From contig CM034305.1 of assembly GCA_019925795.1 (NCBI GenBank), positions 56,532,573 to 56,596,572 on the forward strand: a DNA stretch of 64,000 bases, given 5' to 3'. The position numbers were made by a program, and so were the translations under genes. Under the pieces are notes generated by a model. That model made no database searches. It was not told the origin of the DNA and worked only from the letters and a program-made list of their open reading frames with translations. The DNA is from Dendrobium chrysotoxum. Lineage: Eukaryota; Streptophyta; Magnoliopsida; Asparagales; Orchidaceae. Every line of letters starts with the position of its first letter. Position 1 is the first letter of the stretch. Shown here piece by piece: positions 12,756 through 24,502 of the stretch.

Positions 12756-13353
12756 GTAGAGAATTAATTTAATTTACGTGCTTAAAATCTTAATCATCAC
12801 ATCAACTATAGCTAATGAAATATTTTCTGCTTCTTAATAAAGAGTTACTCTAAATATGTTATGAATTATTCTAAAATGATCATGATTGTAATATTGTCAA
12901 ATATTGAAATGAAATGCAAAATTTTTGTGCTAGAAAGTAAACTCTATTGTTTTTGTACATTATATTTCTCATTAATTTTTATTTTCTTTTTAGATAACTT
13001 GAGAACCTGAATGAGATTATATTTTAATATTAAAATAATATTAATCTGCAATATAAAAGTTTAATTTTAATATTAGATTATATTTTAATTTTTATGCATT
13101 GTTAATTTTCATTATAAATTATAAATAAAATTTATTTTTTTCTAATATTTATTTTAAAAATTAAATAAAATAATATTATTTATAAATTTTCAATATTAAT
13201 TTAAATTTTTTTTATTCACGTGATGCAAATAAATATTAATAATTTTAATTACCTAATAGTGATAAACTTAATTATTTTTTCATTTTAACAATGATAATAT
13301 AGTTAAAATATTCCTAATATGAATTTTTATTTTTAAATTTTTATTCAAATGTA
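12756..13353. other. Very AT-rich stretch
   Basis: Nearly pure A/T with no coding or element signal that I recognise. Confidence 0.5.
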
Positions 13354-13367
13354 CGTGCAATTAAACT

Positions 13368-13493
13368 TTTGTTTTTGGACATTTAGGCCAATTAAGGCAA
13401 GCTCACACACACAACGCATACACAAAGACTCGAACCCAAGACCTCTTAGTTGGAAGCCTAAGCTCTTAACCAACAGGCCAAGATGAGCTGTGT
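13368..13493 (-). mobile_element. tRNA-derived SINE
   Basis: A 126 bp minus-strand element has RNA polymerase III internal promoter boxes: an A box resembling TGGCCTGTTGGTTAAGAG and a B box GGTTCGAGTC (seen on + as GACTCGAACC near 13430). It is flanked by an exact 14 bp target-site duplication, CGTGCAATTAAACT, at 13354-13367 and 13494-13507. An A-rich 3' tail abuts the left duplication. Length, boxes and duplication together support a SINE rather than a tRNA gene. Confidence 0.85.
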
Positions 13494-13531
13494 CGTGCAA
13501 TTAAACTAGAATGATGTAAGTCTGCTTCATC

Positions 13532-14893
13532 CAACAACAACAACAACAACATCAAGCCTTTATCCCACTACGTGGGTCGGCTACATGAATCCTTTTCTCC
13601 ATTGTGTCCTATTAAAAGTCAAATTCTCGTTTAAATCTAATAAAGAAAGATCATTTCTAATATTTTCTAACCAAGTCTTTTTAGGTCTACCTCTACCTTT
13701 CTTAATATAAGTCAAATCTAAGACCTCTACTTTTCTAACCGGCTCATCGGGAGGCCGCCGTTTTATGTGACCAAACCACTAAGGCGACTCTCTCTAATCT
13801 TATCTTCCACTGGAGCTACTCCAACCTTTTCACGAATATGCTCATTTCGTATCCTATCTCTAAGGGTAAAGCCACTCATCCACCTGAGCATCCTCATCTC
13901 TGCAACACTTAACTTAGAATTATGCTTATCTTTTAATGGCCAACATTCGGCACCATAAAGCATTGCAGGTCTCACCACCATCTTATAGAATTTTCCCTTA
14001 AGTTTGAGAGGTACTTTTCTATCACACAATAAGCCCGATGCATTCCTCCATTTCAACCATCCAACTTGGATTCTGCTGATAATATCCCCATCTATTTCAC
14101 CATCACTCTGAACAATAGATCCAAGATATCTAAAACATGTACTCTTATTAATGACTTGATCGCCCAAAGTCACAATCCCCTCACTAGGTCTATTATTACT
14201 AAAATTATACTCCATATATTCTGTTTTAGATCTACTCAAGCGGAAACCTTTAGACTCTAAGGTTGACCTCCACAATTCTAGTTTACCTTCAACTCCCTCT
14301 CTAGTCTTATCAACAAGAAGAATATCATCAGCAAAAAGCATACACCAAGGTACATCCTCTTGCAAATGTCTAGTGAGAACATCCATGACTAAAGCAAAAA
14401 GATACGGGCTTAAGGCTGATCCTTGATGTAATCCAACTGAAATAGGGAAATACTTGGTCAAACCACCTTGTGTTTGAATACAAGTAATAGCTCCTGCATA
14501 CATATCTTTAATGATTTGAATATAAGCTTTATTAACTCCTTTCTTTTCAAGAACTCTCCATAGCACTTCTCTTAGAACTTTATCATATGCTTTTTCTAAA
14601 TCAATAAATATTATATGTAAATCCTCCTTATTCTCTCTATATTTCTCCATCAAACCTCTTAATAAATGTATGGCTTCCATAGTAGACCTACCCGACATGA
14701 ATCCAAATTGATTTTGAGAAACATTAGTATCACGCCGCAACCTATGCTCCATAACTCGTTCCCATAGTTTTAAAGTATGACACATTAACTTAATTCCTCT
14801 ATAATTCGCACAATCTTGTGCATCACCTTTATTCTTAAAAATAGTGATTAACACGCTCATTCTCCACTCATCTGGCATCTTTTTAGTCTTCAA
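13532..14893 (-). pseudogene. RTE LINE reverse-transcriptase domain
   Basis: A 376-codon open stretch (13763-14893) covers most of the RT. It contains FIDLEKAYDKV (residues about 96-106), LHQGSALSPYLFALVMD (about 145-161), the catalytic box FADDILLV (187-194) and the conserved C-terminal DRKVPLKLKGKFYKMVVRPA block. The RT makes cDNA at the nicked target during target-primed insertion. The frame is lost near 13780 by a one-base deletion relative to the truncated copy near 12440; the C-terminal end continues in another frame to about 13590. The C-terminal region otherwise matches that copy closely. Confidence 0.9.
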
Positions 14894-15640
14894 AACAGTA
14901 TTAAAAAGTTTAGTAAGCCAAGAAATTCCTTCTTCTCCTAAGCATTTTCACACCTCTATTGGAATATCATCAGGTCCAACAGCTTTTCCACCCTTCATTT
15001 TCTTTAAAGCCTCTCTAACTTCTGTTTTACTAATACGCCGATAAAAATAAAAATCTTTATTTTTATTTAGGGTGCTAAGGTCACTACAATCAATTTTATT
15101 TTTACATTCTTCATTAAAAAGTTTAGCAAAATATCTCATCCACCTTTCTTGAATATCATCTTCTAAAAAAAGTATTTTTTGATCTTCATCCTTAATACAC
15201 TTCACTTGAACTAAATCCTTACTGCTCCTTTCTCTTTGTTTAGCTAACTTATACATATATCTTTCTCCCTCCTTAGTATCTAATCTATTATATAAATCAC
15301 TAAAAGTTAAACTCTTTGCATCGCATATTTCTTTCTTAGATTCTTTACGTGCCTCTTTATATATTTTCCAATTATCATAATTTTTATAATTAAATTAATT
15401 TTTATAACAAATCTTCTTTTCTTGCACATTTGGATTCCACCACCAACTATTTTTACTATTATGAGTTTTTCCCTTTGAAACTCCAAGCACATCTTTTGCA
15501 ATATTCTTAATATCACTAGCCACTTTTTCCCACATAATATTAGCATCCTCATACACAGACAAAATCTTAAGATTTAAAATCTTACTCTAAAAAATATTTT
15601 TATTAATATTCTTTAAATACCCCCATCTAATCCTAGAATT
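14894..15640 (-). pseudogene. RTE LINE linker between endonuclease and RT, broken
   Basis: Minus-strand ORF pieces at 14948-15256 and 15307-15552 contain the AVGPDDIPIEV block that precedes RT in RTE elements (MKGGKAVGPDDIPIEV near 14950-14995). A stop near 14945 and several shifts separate it from the RT stretch. It is recognised only by position and that motif. Confidence 0.75.
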
Positions 15641-16555
15641 TCGTTTTTACTTTATTTTTTATTTTCTGCCCCATTATCTTCAAGTCCAAAACCAATAAAC
15701 GATGTTGGGTACATAAATTTTCACTCGGAATAACTTTACAATCTTTGCAATCTAAACGATCTACTTTTCTTATAAGAAAATAATCAATCTGAGTTGTGCT
15801 ATATCCATTTTTATAAGTAATGAGATGCTCATTCCTTTTCTTAAATAAGGTATTGGCAATTAAAAAATCATAAGCAAAACAAAAATCTAATATGGACTTA
15901 CCACCTTCATTTGTTGTTCCAAACCCATGGCCACCATGAATGCTTTTAAAATCATCTACATCTATACCAACATGTCAATTTAAATCTCCTCCAATAAAAA
16001 CTCTTTCTTGTATCTTTTGTATTAATTCTTCTAAGTCATTCCAAAATTTTAATTTTGAATCCATATCCAAACCCACTTGAGGAGCATAAGCACTTATAAT
16101 GTTAACAATCTTAGCATCAGCAACAATCTTTAAAGCTATAATTCTATCTCCAATTTTATTAATATTTATAATATTATCCTTCAAACTCTTATCTAAAATC
16201 ACGCATACACATTTCTAGTACGACTCCTACCCGAATATCAAAGTTTAAATTCTAAACTATCAATCTCCTTAGCCTTCTCTCCAACCCATTTAGTTTCCTG
16301 AATGCACAGAATATTTATCTTCCTATGAATCATAATATTTATTAATTCCATTAATTTTCCTGTAAGAGAACCTATATTCCAAGTTCCTATCCTAATTTTA
16401 GTTTCATAGACTAAAATTAACACTGCACCCGGGCGGCGGTGCAGCGGCCCTTGCACACTTGTCTCTGTATTCAGGCCATACAGCGCGTTGCTTCCAGGGG
16501 ACGCCCTAGCATTAACAAAATTTTTTAAAGGATTCATGTCATTATTATTCGACAA
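15640..16555 (-). pseudogene. RTE LINE apurinic-like endonuclease domain, broken
   Basis: The N-terminal APE-type endonuclease that nicks target DNA. Visible motifs in order are IGTWNIGSLTGKL and CIQETKWVG (16238-16420), IGGDLN (about 15975-15995), HGGHGFGTTNEGG (about 15905-15945), TQIDYF (about 15780-15800) and a QHR near 15715. These match the catalytic N, E, D/N and H positions of the family. A stop at 15972-15974 and frameshifts interrupt the reading frame, so it is inactive as read. Confidence 0.8.
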
Positions 16556-16649
16556 GTTTTATGCTGGCTGTCGACTACCTAACGCAACCCTCCACTTTTT
16601 TCATCCAGGACTTGGGACCTGACAACGGCAGTGTTATGTCCGCTTCATC

Positions 16650-16902
16650 TAGCTCATAAAAACCTGTCTCGACATCATAAAATAAAACAGTTTACATGAA
16701 ACAAAAAAAAAAAAAATTGGGGAACATCAAATCACTTCCTTCTTTTGCTTCATTAATAATGCATCCATTATTTGGCTGAAATTACAAAAAAAAAAAAAAA
16801 GAATTACACCATGCTTGACCCACGGCAAAGACAAGAATGAACTACTTGGTAGTACATTCTTGTTAAATCAATAAGCTGGAAATAATACTCGCATCACACA
16901 GA
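16650..16902. other. 3' flank of the GH79 gene
   Basis: Two A runs on the + strand (about 16698-16714 and 16786-16800) are T-rich on the transcribed strand. No canonical AATAAA was found on the minus strand, so the polyadenylation site is not fixed. Confidence 0.4.
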
Positions 16903-19900
16903 CTAAATGCATGCAGGAGCATAAAAGTAGGGTATGTGAGCAAAAACTATAGAGAAAGGTGCAACATATATTGGTTGACGACCATCAACTTTGACAGATT
17001 GTAATACAGGGATGCCATCATTAGCGTCCAAGTCCAGTATGTTTCCATTAAGCAGCACGGTTTGGCTGTGCAAGTTCCCATCCAAGGCTGTCAAATGGTA
17101 TTCTTCCCTCGTCCCTTCTACTATCTTATGTTCTTTAGCTACATGAGCATGGTTGAACCTTGTTCGAGAACGTCTGTGAAGTTTCACAGCTCTAAGATGA
17201 GCAGTAACATTCACTTGTGCTGTCGAATTGCCATCGAGATTCAGCAAGAGGAGTGTTATCCCTTTCTGTAATGAGATTTGGAGAAGATCAGACAAGTAAC
17301 TAAGAGACAGAAGATCACTTGGATTAGAATATGTTTAGCTTACAGAATCTCTTGCACAGTGTGCATAAGCTCTTATCATCTTTGTCCCATTGAATGTAGC
17401 TGATAGGACCTTTGGACCGATCAAGCGATGCCACAAGAGAGCACTGTACAAAAATTGAGTGGTAAGCGAACTTATGATCACAACAGGCTTTGCATTCCAC
17501 GAACCTTAATTAAATTGGCCATTGAGAGACTGAAAATTCATTACCTATAGTAATCTGGGTTTGGTTTTAACGTGTTGGTGTTTAGTAGACCATAATTTCC
17601 ACCAATCAAACTCTGTCTGCAGTAAGTCTTGGTGTCATACAAAGATGACATTCCAAGCTGGTCCAAATACCTGTATTGAACAGGAAATGATCAGCCTTTC
17701 TTATCTAAAGCAGGTTTGCAGTTTAGAAATCAGTGAACACACAGCGCAAGTCTACCAGAAACTAAAAACAAATGCATCGGTCACTAGATGTTGGCCACTG
17801 TTGTAAGCCCCACCAGCTTCACCAACCCAGGCTGAAGTGGAAGCACCGGTACTCTTGAGAATGTCCCTAAGATTGCTGAACGTCGATGCCTCGCCATCCA
17901 GATATGAAGGGTTAAGAATCTTTTCAACCAAATTTGGGTCGACACCTGTGTACTAAGATTTTATGAGGCCAATGTTTTCGCATGGAAAGCTATGTATCAT
18001 CAATTAGTTCTCGTAAAATACCTGGTCCAAGGTTATATATGTGGTGACTGATTACATCTAATGAGGAAGGTTTTGTTTTAACAAGAAACTCACGAAACCA
18101 ATTTGCATCAAAGAAACCCCCAGGAGCAAGCACTAATGGTTTAAATTGGGAACCCTGATAGGTCTCATCGACAATAAATCTAAGATTGTTCACGTCTGCT
18201 GCATATTGATCTGCATTGATTCGAGCTCCAACTCCACTGCCACTTAGCTCATTCCCTGTCAAACAATAAAAAGGGGAAAATAAGTTTAGCAGCTTCTATA
18301 TGATATCCAAATGCTGTTTTAATTTAAACCATATTGTGTGCAGAAAGCTAATAAAATCTAACTGCTGGAGGAAAATCCATTTTCATATCTTCTTTATCAA
18401 CAGTCTTAAACTAATTAACAAGGTCAGCTTTGTGAATCCACATTAAGGCTTTGTTTGGGACAGCTTTTTTATCGTTTTCTCAAGCAGTTTTTTAATACAA
18501 AAATTTCTTGAATTAAAAATTTTTGTACTAAAAAACTACTTTAGAAAGCAAAAAGAAAGCTGTCCCAAATGAAGCATAAGTTAATTCTAATCTAAAGCTG
18601 TATTGAGTCTTGTATCCAAGCTGTATGAGCATGTTGATTTTGTTGGAAATATTTAAAAAACACTTTGAAACTAATTAATCAATAGAGTGGTAATTTTCAT
18701 ATTAGAAATAAAAGATCAATAGATGATAAAATGAGGGAATTAAAAATTAATTTCGAAAAAGGAAGTCAAACTTTAGGAATGACTCCTCTCTGCAATTAAG
18801 AGGTGAAAATGTTCCTTCGTAAGGGATGCACCATGGCCACTATTATCAAAGTCACTTAAGAGGTCCTTCCTGGCTTCCACCATGCGGCAATGTAATACAA
18901 CTGTTCGCATAACACACATTCCTTCTAGAATCAAACACTTAAAATTTAGAATATAAAAGATACGAGGAGGAAGAAAAATAACCCAAAGATGGCTCTGTGT
19001 ATGTGCATCCAGAGAAGACAAATGGATCTGTAACTTTCGAAAACCATTTGAAGGGTCAAACTAATACCAAATTTAGCAAATTTATAATCAAACCGACTAA
19101 TTGTCATGATGATTCTGATGGCACTGAATACGCCCAAATTTGAACACAAGGAGCCCAAATTGGCTGAATACAATTCATCATATTGAATGGTATGACAAGA
19201 TCTTTCCTCCCAATATACAACAAAGGTTGCAAGTTAAGGCTTAGGCCGTAGTGGCTATAACACCGCTGCCCTCCAGTGGCTAAGCCGGCTGCCAAATAAG
19301 TTCCATTCTATCCGCAAGCAACGCATGTGGTGTCCAATTGTTTTGGATTTTGTCTAATTTCACACAGTAGATTTATTGTGATCTCAATTTCACAGAGTTT
19401 CTATGACTTCTTCTACAAGCCACTAGTTCACAAGCTATTTGCGGGGTTTCATTGGGATGGCACAGTGGGGATTGTGTCATCATACTAACATCTTTAATTT
19501 TAGGAAAGGGTGATTGACTGTTATCCAATACTATATTAACATCCTGTTAAAAGGGAACTTCATCATAACAATATTTTATTTTTCTTTTAAGAAGAGGAAG
19601 AAAAAGTTGCCGCACTTACAATTGACCCATTCAAAACTAGAAAACGCAAAGATAATTTAATACTATTTTCTTTTCATTCTAAGAATTAAATCCAAAAGGC
19701 CAAAAGCCATAGTTCATTTTCCTTCCCAACCATATAAAGTATTACGCGCCCTCTATTTGCAGAATTATGTAGCTACAAATTCAATGGAAAGTTAGTAAAA
19801 CAAAGGGCAGAGATTCTGATTGGATACAGATCTTACCAAACTCCCAGCCGGATACTGTGTAGCCCTTATTTACAGTATAACGAATTAGACTTGCAGCATT

Positions 19901-21824
19901 GGTGTAGTTCCATGGGCCACCTAGCGAACCATCCGACACAGGAACCCTTCCATTGAGTGCATTCAATCCAAAAATGACTGTAGCCCTAAGATATAGGTGA
20001 CATGTTAAGAATGGAAACTAGAAATAATAATAATAATAATAATAATAATAATTTGAGAAGATTATCTATTTAGATAGGTAGAAATGTAGAATGTTGTGAA
20101 AAATTTAGGCCCAAGTTTTTCAAAAAATGGGTCTATATTTGTATCAATTTATGCAATTAAGATCGACATGGAATACATTGTAAGAGCTCAAACTCTTAAT
20201 TATTGAGATATTGTCCGCTTTGGAGTAATGGCTTTACCGATTTATCCCCTTCGTGTAACTTTCCAGAGGGACATTATCTGCTATGGCTCAATGGCCTCAT
20301 GGTTTTTCTTCTTGGTATAACTTCCTAGGAGATTACCCATTTAGAACTGTTCTTGTACGAATACGCTTAACTTTTTATTGAAATTCTAACCATTACACCA
20401 AAAAGCACCTCAATATTTTAAGAGTTCAGCTTTATATTTTTAAGAAGTTTCACATAATGGAAAATAATGGATTAAACTATAGGATACCCTGTTTCTCTGA
20501 AGAATTGATTTAGCTGATCCCATCTTGACAAGGGCAAGCAGCCTTCAGTGAACCCAAACATCTCAGAACTGTTCTTGACAAATGGCCTGCAAGGTTTCTG
20601 AGGATCTCCGGTGTCATATATAACCTTATCTTGCAAAGAACCTCCTAAACGAATCTTTAATGGAGAAAAAGCTGAAAGAGAACAGAAAAAGTTGGGAAAT
20701 TTGATTTGAGGAATGCGAAAGAACACCATGAATGTTCATACCCTTGATGGCATTCAGAAGGATTCGGCTAGAAAGGTTCTGCATCAAGCAAATGATGAAA
20801 TATTCGTGTTAATCATCTTCTCCAAAATCAATCTTGCTTCAAATTACAATTTCTTATGCATGTTCAAGAAATTATGGGATAATAAAATAAATAAATCATC
20901 ATATATAACCACTGATTCTTCTGTAAATTGATGAAACAGATCAACAGGCGTCTCGAATTAAATAATGGACTCTCATAATGTCAAACTGTGCATGACAAGT
21001 ACATGAAGAAAGAGGCAAACGTCAAAATCTTTTTCCTAAAGTGAATCTGCATGACTGTCACAAGATAAAAATTACCCGATTCCAAAGCTACCTCTATCCT
21101 GAGTACTTTCTCAACCAACTTGCCCACAATTAATTCACTCCACAGACATAAATGAGAACATGCTGCATATGCAAGTTACTTTCTTTGGAAGCAATTTGAT
21201 TAAATCAATGTCAGAAAATAAGCCAAACATGACCAGCCCTGCCCCATCACCTCAGACTTCCACCATCACCACAAACAACAACAACAACAACAACAAACAA
21301 ATAGATCGAAAGATCATAAATGCAACGCATTTCTCCAAACACTACTTTTTAATATTCAGATCAAATAAAAAAAGATCAGAAACCAGTCCCCGCTTAAAGT
21401 TAATGTCCCAAATAAATAAGTTTGTCTGAACCTCTTCCAGTGCAGACTTGCAGTTTAATGGGCAAAAAGAAGAACAATTCCAGAATGGAGAACCATAGCA
21501 AAATTAAATCTTGAGCAAAATCCACTTTTTGTAAAGGAAATTAAAAAAACCAAGTCACATTTGAATGAAATGAGGCCAGAAACACACCAGATTGAGAAGA
21601 GAGGCAAGGCCCCAGGCGCAGGTACCATAGTCGCATTTCTCAGGTGGCCACCAATCGAGAGTGGCGCAGATGAAGTTTTCGTCGGTGGACGAAATGGCGG
21701 CGGTTCCGTCGACGATGGCTGTTCCCTGCGTCACCGCTTCTGATCTAGCAGTCCACACAGGTGAAAGGAAGATTAGAGCGTTAAAGAGACAGAAAACCGG
21801 CCACCGGAGGAGACCTCCGGCCAT
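16903..21824 (-). CDS. GUS3: Heparanase-like protein 3 type GH79 endo-beta-glucuronidase, nine exons
   Basis: An intact spliced gene of 539 codons. Exons, 5' to 3': 21588-21824, 20742-20778, 20488-20671, 19837-19985, 18022-18255, 17756-17945, 17545-17670, 17344-17443, 16903-17265. All introns are GT-AG, and phases join without a stop. Residues 1-27 look like a signal peptide (FCLFNALIFLSP core), so the enzyme should be secreted or vacuolar. FICATLDWWPPEKCDYG (about 51-67) and IRLGGSLQDKVIYD are family hallmarks. The PPEKCDYG wording favours heparanase-like 3 (Arabidopsis GUS3) over the GUS1/2 type. The acid/base Glu is E205 in WEFGNE, with the preceding Gly codon split across exons 4/5. The nucleophile is E323 in WVGEAGGAYNSG. 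The family hydrolyses glucuronic-acid-containing glycans such as arabinogalactan-protein side chains; the exact substrate is inference. Exon 2 (37 bp) is a microexon encoding NLSSRILLNAIK. The length matches the family. Confidence 0.95.
18256..19836 (-). other. Intron 4 of the GH79 gene (1.58 kb), MITE host
   Basis: The largest intron, between the exons that share the codon just before the catalytic NE. It contains the MITE at 18448-18575. Short ORFs at 18773-19295 have no homology I recognise and lie wholly inside the intron. Confidence 0.8.
18448..18575. mobile_element. Intronic MITE with 20 bp inverted ends
   Basis: A 128 bp stem-forming element. The left end GCTTTGTTTGGGACAGCTTT pairs with the right end, whose reverse complement is GCTTCATTTGGGACAGCTTT. 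The middle also forms a hairpin around ACAAAAATTT and AAATTTTTGT. A second copy lies at 39438-39531. The target-site duplication is ambiguous, so the superfamily is not assigned. Confidence 0.7.
20023..20052. repeat. (ATA)n microsatellite in GH79 intron 3
   Basis: About ten uninterrupted ATA/TAA units in the intron between exons 3 and 4 (19986-20487). Confidence 0.9.
20779..21587 (-). other. Intron 1 of the GH79 gene
   Basis: An 809 bp intron between exon 1 and the 37 bp exon 2, with donor GTGTGT and acceptor GATGCAG. A (CAA)n-like microsatellite lies at 21272-21300. No other feature recognised. Confidence 0.75.
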
Positions 21825-21924
21825 CTATCCGTTACTCTTCAGTCACGGAGCTGAAATGGAATGTAGGAAGAAAGAGGAAGTAGAAAGGAGACGCCTTTTT
21901 TTGGAGGAGAGAGGAGGATGATGG

Positions 21925-21940
21925 GGGGCATATAAGTAGT
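21925..21940 (-). promoter_or_regulatory. Possible TATA box of the GH79 gene
   Basis: On the minus strand ACTTATATGCC lies about 105 bp upstream of the ATG. A GA-rich (+ strand) or CT-rich (transcript) stretch at 21845-21920 resembles a plant 5' leader. The transcription start is inferred, not seen. Confidence 0.4.
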
Positions 21941-22320
21941 AGCAGAGCTGTTGGGAGTGCAGAAAGAGGGGCTGGTAGGGAAAGATAAAAAATAATCTTT
22001 TAATGCAGTTAGTGAGAGGAAGCTTGCAACCTCTTCCTTTCGGTTTCCACTAACTGGGGACAGACCTTAAAGAGAGAAGCAGAGGAAGATAGAGGAGAAG
22101 GTAGAGGTTGAGGAAACCATACTCCATCCATTATTTGTCTTTAAAGAAAGAGAAGTTTGAGGCTGAGCTCGTGAAGGAGCTCACATTAAAAAATTTATAT
22201 ATTATTTTTAATTTTTGAGCTGAACTTTGAAAATTATTGCTTTGAAAATCTAACTGTCACCGCGGCATTACAAATTTAACCTCTTAAAATTTAAATTTAC
22301 ACCGAATTCTTATTTTAAAT

Positions 22321-22915
22321 GAGCAGAGAAATAAAAAATAATATATATGAGGCAGCTGTTGGATCAAAGTTAATGTGGATGCTTCTCTATTTCTTTCGTA
22401 TGAGGAAGCTGTTGGAGGGGTGTTCAGGGACTACAAAGAAAGATTTTTATTGACTTTTAGGTTCAAAGGATTGCATTGGGATATGTCTCGGCTGAAGCTT
22501 TTGGCGATTCAATCTTTGAAGTTGATTTTGCAAGATTGGATGTTGGAGTATGAAGGAATTATCATTGAAAGTGACAATGCCAATGCTATTAATTTTTTCC
22601 GTAGTTTGAATAAAACGTCAGACGGTGTGCTACTTAACAATAGGATTGAAGAGGTGGATTTCCTTAAAGAATTTAAGCATGTTATTTTTAGTTGTGTGAA
22701 TAGGGATTATAATAAGTTAGCCAATAGTTGTGCTAGCATTGCTTATTGTAATAACTTTGTTTGGGATGACATTAGTTTGGATTCTATTCCTCCTTCCTTT
22801 CTTAACTTGTTAAACGAGGAATGTGATCCTTTGGTTAGTTTGTAATTTTTTTTCCTGTTAATGCTATTGCTATTGCATCTTTCAAAAAAAAAAAAAAAAA
22901 AGAGCGGAGAAATAA
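22321..22915 (+). mobile_element. 5'-truncated L1-type LINE with poly(A) and target-site duplication
   Basis: The insertion 22335-22901 is bounded by GAGCAGAGAAATAA (22321-22334) and GAGCGGAGAAATAA (22902-22915), a 14 bp duplication with one mismatch. It ends in an 18-base poly(A) at 22884-22901. Only the very 3' end of the LINE is present. It sits about 500 bp upstream of the GH79 start codon, facing away from it. Confidence 0.9.
22354..22845 (+). pseudogene. RNase H-like C-terminal domain of an L1 LINE
   Basis: The frame is open from about 22354 (WIKVNVDAS) to a stop at 22843-22845, without an initiator of its own. It has the plant RVT_3-type RNase H layout: VDAS (first Asp), GGVFRDYKERFL, the RLKLLAIQSLKLIL helix, IESDNANAI (second conserved Asp) and a terminal NKLANSCA helix. 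The usual Glu of the helix motif (AELLAL) is Lys here, and the usual Asp of the last helix is Asn, so activity is doubtful. The frame is unbroken only because the insertion is fairly young. Confidence 0.8.
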
Positions 22916-23703
22916 GTTGATAATATCTTATCTACTATTTTAGAAATGCTGGATTAAAATATTTTATAATTTAATAAAATTCTTTGAAATAATTATATTG
23001 TTTTTTAATTCATTATGAATTTTCATTCCCCTCATTATATATAAAAAGATAATTATATATTGATTTGTATATAAAAAGTTAATTATATATGTGATATATA
23101 CTTAAAATATTAAAAAATTATAAATTAGAGTATATGACACATTCAAAATTATTAAGCAAAGACCTAATGCATACCATCTTGATTTGCCATCTAATGTGCT
23201 AATTAATTTCTCTACAAACCTATCAACCACTCACACCACATGATCTTTGTTATTCAAATAACCTTCTTGCACCATTTTCTAGCCAATAAATAAAGAGCAA
23301 ACCCTAATTAGGAGCAATCGGTAAGGAAAGAGGTTTCGTAGTGACTCAATTTTGATCGTCTTCACTCAATTTATCCCTAAATATATTGAGGCTCCATCAT
23401 ATATTTTGGATCTGATCTACAAACATTCTCAGAAAATTCAAGATCCATTCCATCCCTCCACACATCCTTAAGCCTTTCCAATAACACAAGGTCATAAAAC
23501 TATTCAAATATAACCAATCTAGACCACCTTAACCTAGCTTGGCTTTTTCCCCCTCCATTGGTCTCCAAACCACTCATGACTTTACAAAGCACAAGATCAC
23601 ATATAAAGACTTTACCCTAATATTCTCAAGTAACTCCATGCCCTAAAATTTTCTACTATAAGAAAGCCTACGTCCAAATCTCCAAGGAGAGCTCCAAGAT
23701 TGG

Positions 23704-23705
<2 letters not shown>
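22916..23705. other. Non-coding stretch
   Basis: No gene or element recognised. It is moderately C-rich on the + strand around 23160-23700, with no ORF of note. Confidence 0.5.

Positions 23706-23767
<62 letters not shown>
23706..23767. repeat. (AT)31 microsatellite
   Basis: Uninterrupted AT dinucleotides for about 62 bases. A predicted protein of repeating Ile-Tyr across it is an artefact. Confidence 0.98.
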
Positions 23768-23768
<1 letters not shown>

Positions 23769-23993
23769 CCTCTCTACTAACCCCTTCCTCTTAACCATTG
23801 CCTCCAATAAAACTATAACAAGCACTCAAAAAATGTCCCCCACATCCTTAGCCTCCCACTAAAGTAAGCGAAAATCTTAAATCACCCACCTCAAAATGTT
23901 CATCATATCTATATTATATTTATATCCTTATCTTTATTTCAATAAAGTACATAATCGTTGTAAGTTGGCTAACATCTTTTGCTAATGTGAATG

Positions 23994-23994
<1 letters not shown>

Positions 23995-24037
<43 letters not shown>

Positions 24038-24060
24038 AGAGAGAGAGAGAGAGAGAGAGA
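23995..24060. repeat. Compound (TA)n(GA)n microsatellite
   Basis: About 20 TA units (23995-24034) followed by about 12 GA units (24036-24060). Confidence 0.98.
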
Positions 24061-24414
24061 TTATGTTCTCTACAATGAAAAATCTAAAAATTAAATATAG
24101 CATTTCCTTCCCTAAAAGAATTTAACACTGAACTCTTTGGACTACCATGATGAGAATCTCATGACTATATTTTTTTTTCCTGTTTAAAAACAAGCATTTG
24201 TAGGTTTTTGGTAACTTATTTTATTTTATATTATTTATGTCAATCATACGTCATGAATGTAATAATTTATACACATCGTGCAGAACGGGATATCTGCTAA
24301 AATTTCTACTATTTTAATACTTTTAATTTTTTTTAATAATACTCATAAAAATAAAAATCTAAAGCTTTTATAGAAAATTTATAACTAATTTAATAGATAA
24401 TTTTTTTTTTCTTT

Positions 24415-24502
24415 TGAGTTTTGACATACGTAAGCTTTAAACTCAAGACCTCTTTGTTGATAATCATAACTCTCAACCAACAGATCATGATAAGTTGTGT
24501 AT
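24415..24502 (-). mobile_element. Old diverged tRNA-derived SINE
   Basis: A minus-strand sequence similar to the SINE at 13368-13493. Both share an A-box-like CTGTTGGTTGAGAG, a GAGGTCTTGAGTT B-box region and an ACACAACTTATCATGATC start resembling the other copy. It is heavily mutated and no target-site duplication was identified. Confidence 0.6.

Larger units (their letters stand above)
13532..16637 (-). mobile_element. Near full-length RTE-type LINE
   Basis: A 3.1 kb minus-strand non-LTR retrotransposon. Its 3' end carries the (TTG)n tail, visible as (CAA)n at 13532-13550. Its 5' region begins before the endonuclease domain. GTCTGCTTCATC (13520-13531) and GTCCGCTTCATC (16638-16649) form a plausible 12 bp target-site duplication with one mismatch. 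The single ORF is broken into pieces by stops and frameshifts. It lies about 265 bp past the stop codon of the GH79 gene and on the same strand. Confidence 0.85.

Noticed and set aside
13767..15044. Plus-strand ORFs over the RTE element
   Set aside because: They are antisense shadows of the reverse-transcriptase frame.
21561..21921. Plus-strand ORFs of 60 and 86 codons
   Set aside because: They are antisense shadows of GH79 exon 1 and its 5' leader.
23643..23825. 60-codon ORF with Ile-Tyr repeats
   Set aside because: It is a translation of the AT microsatellite.
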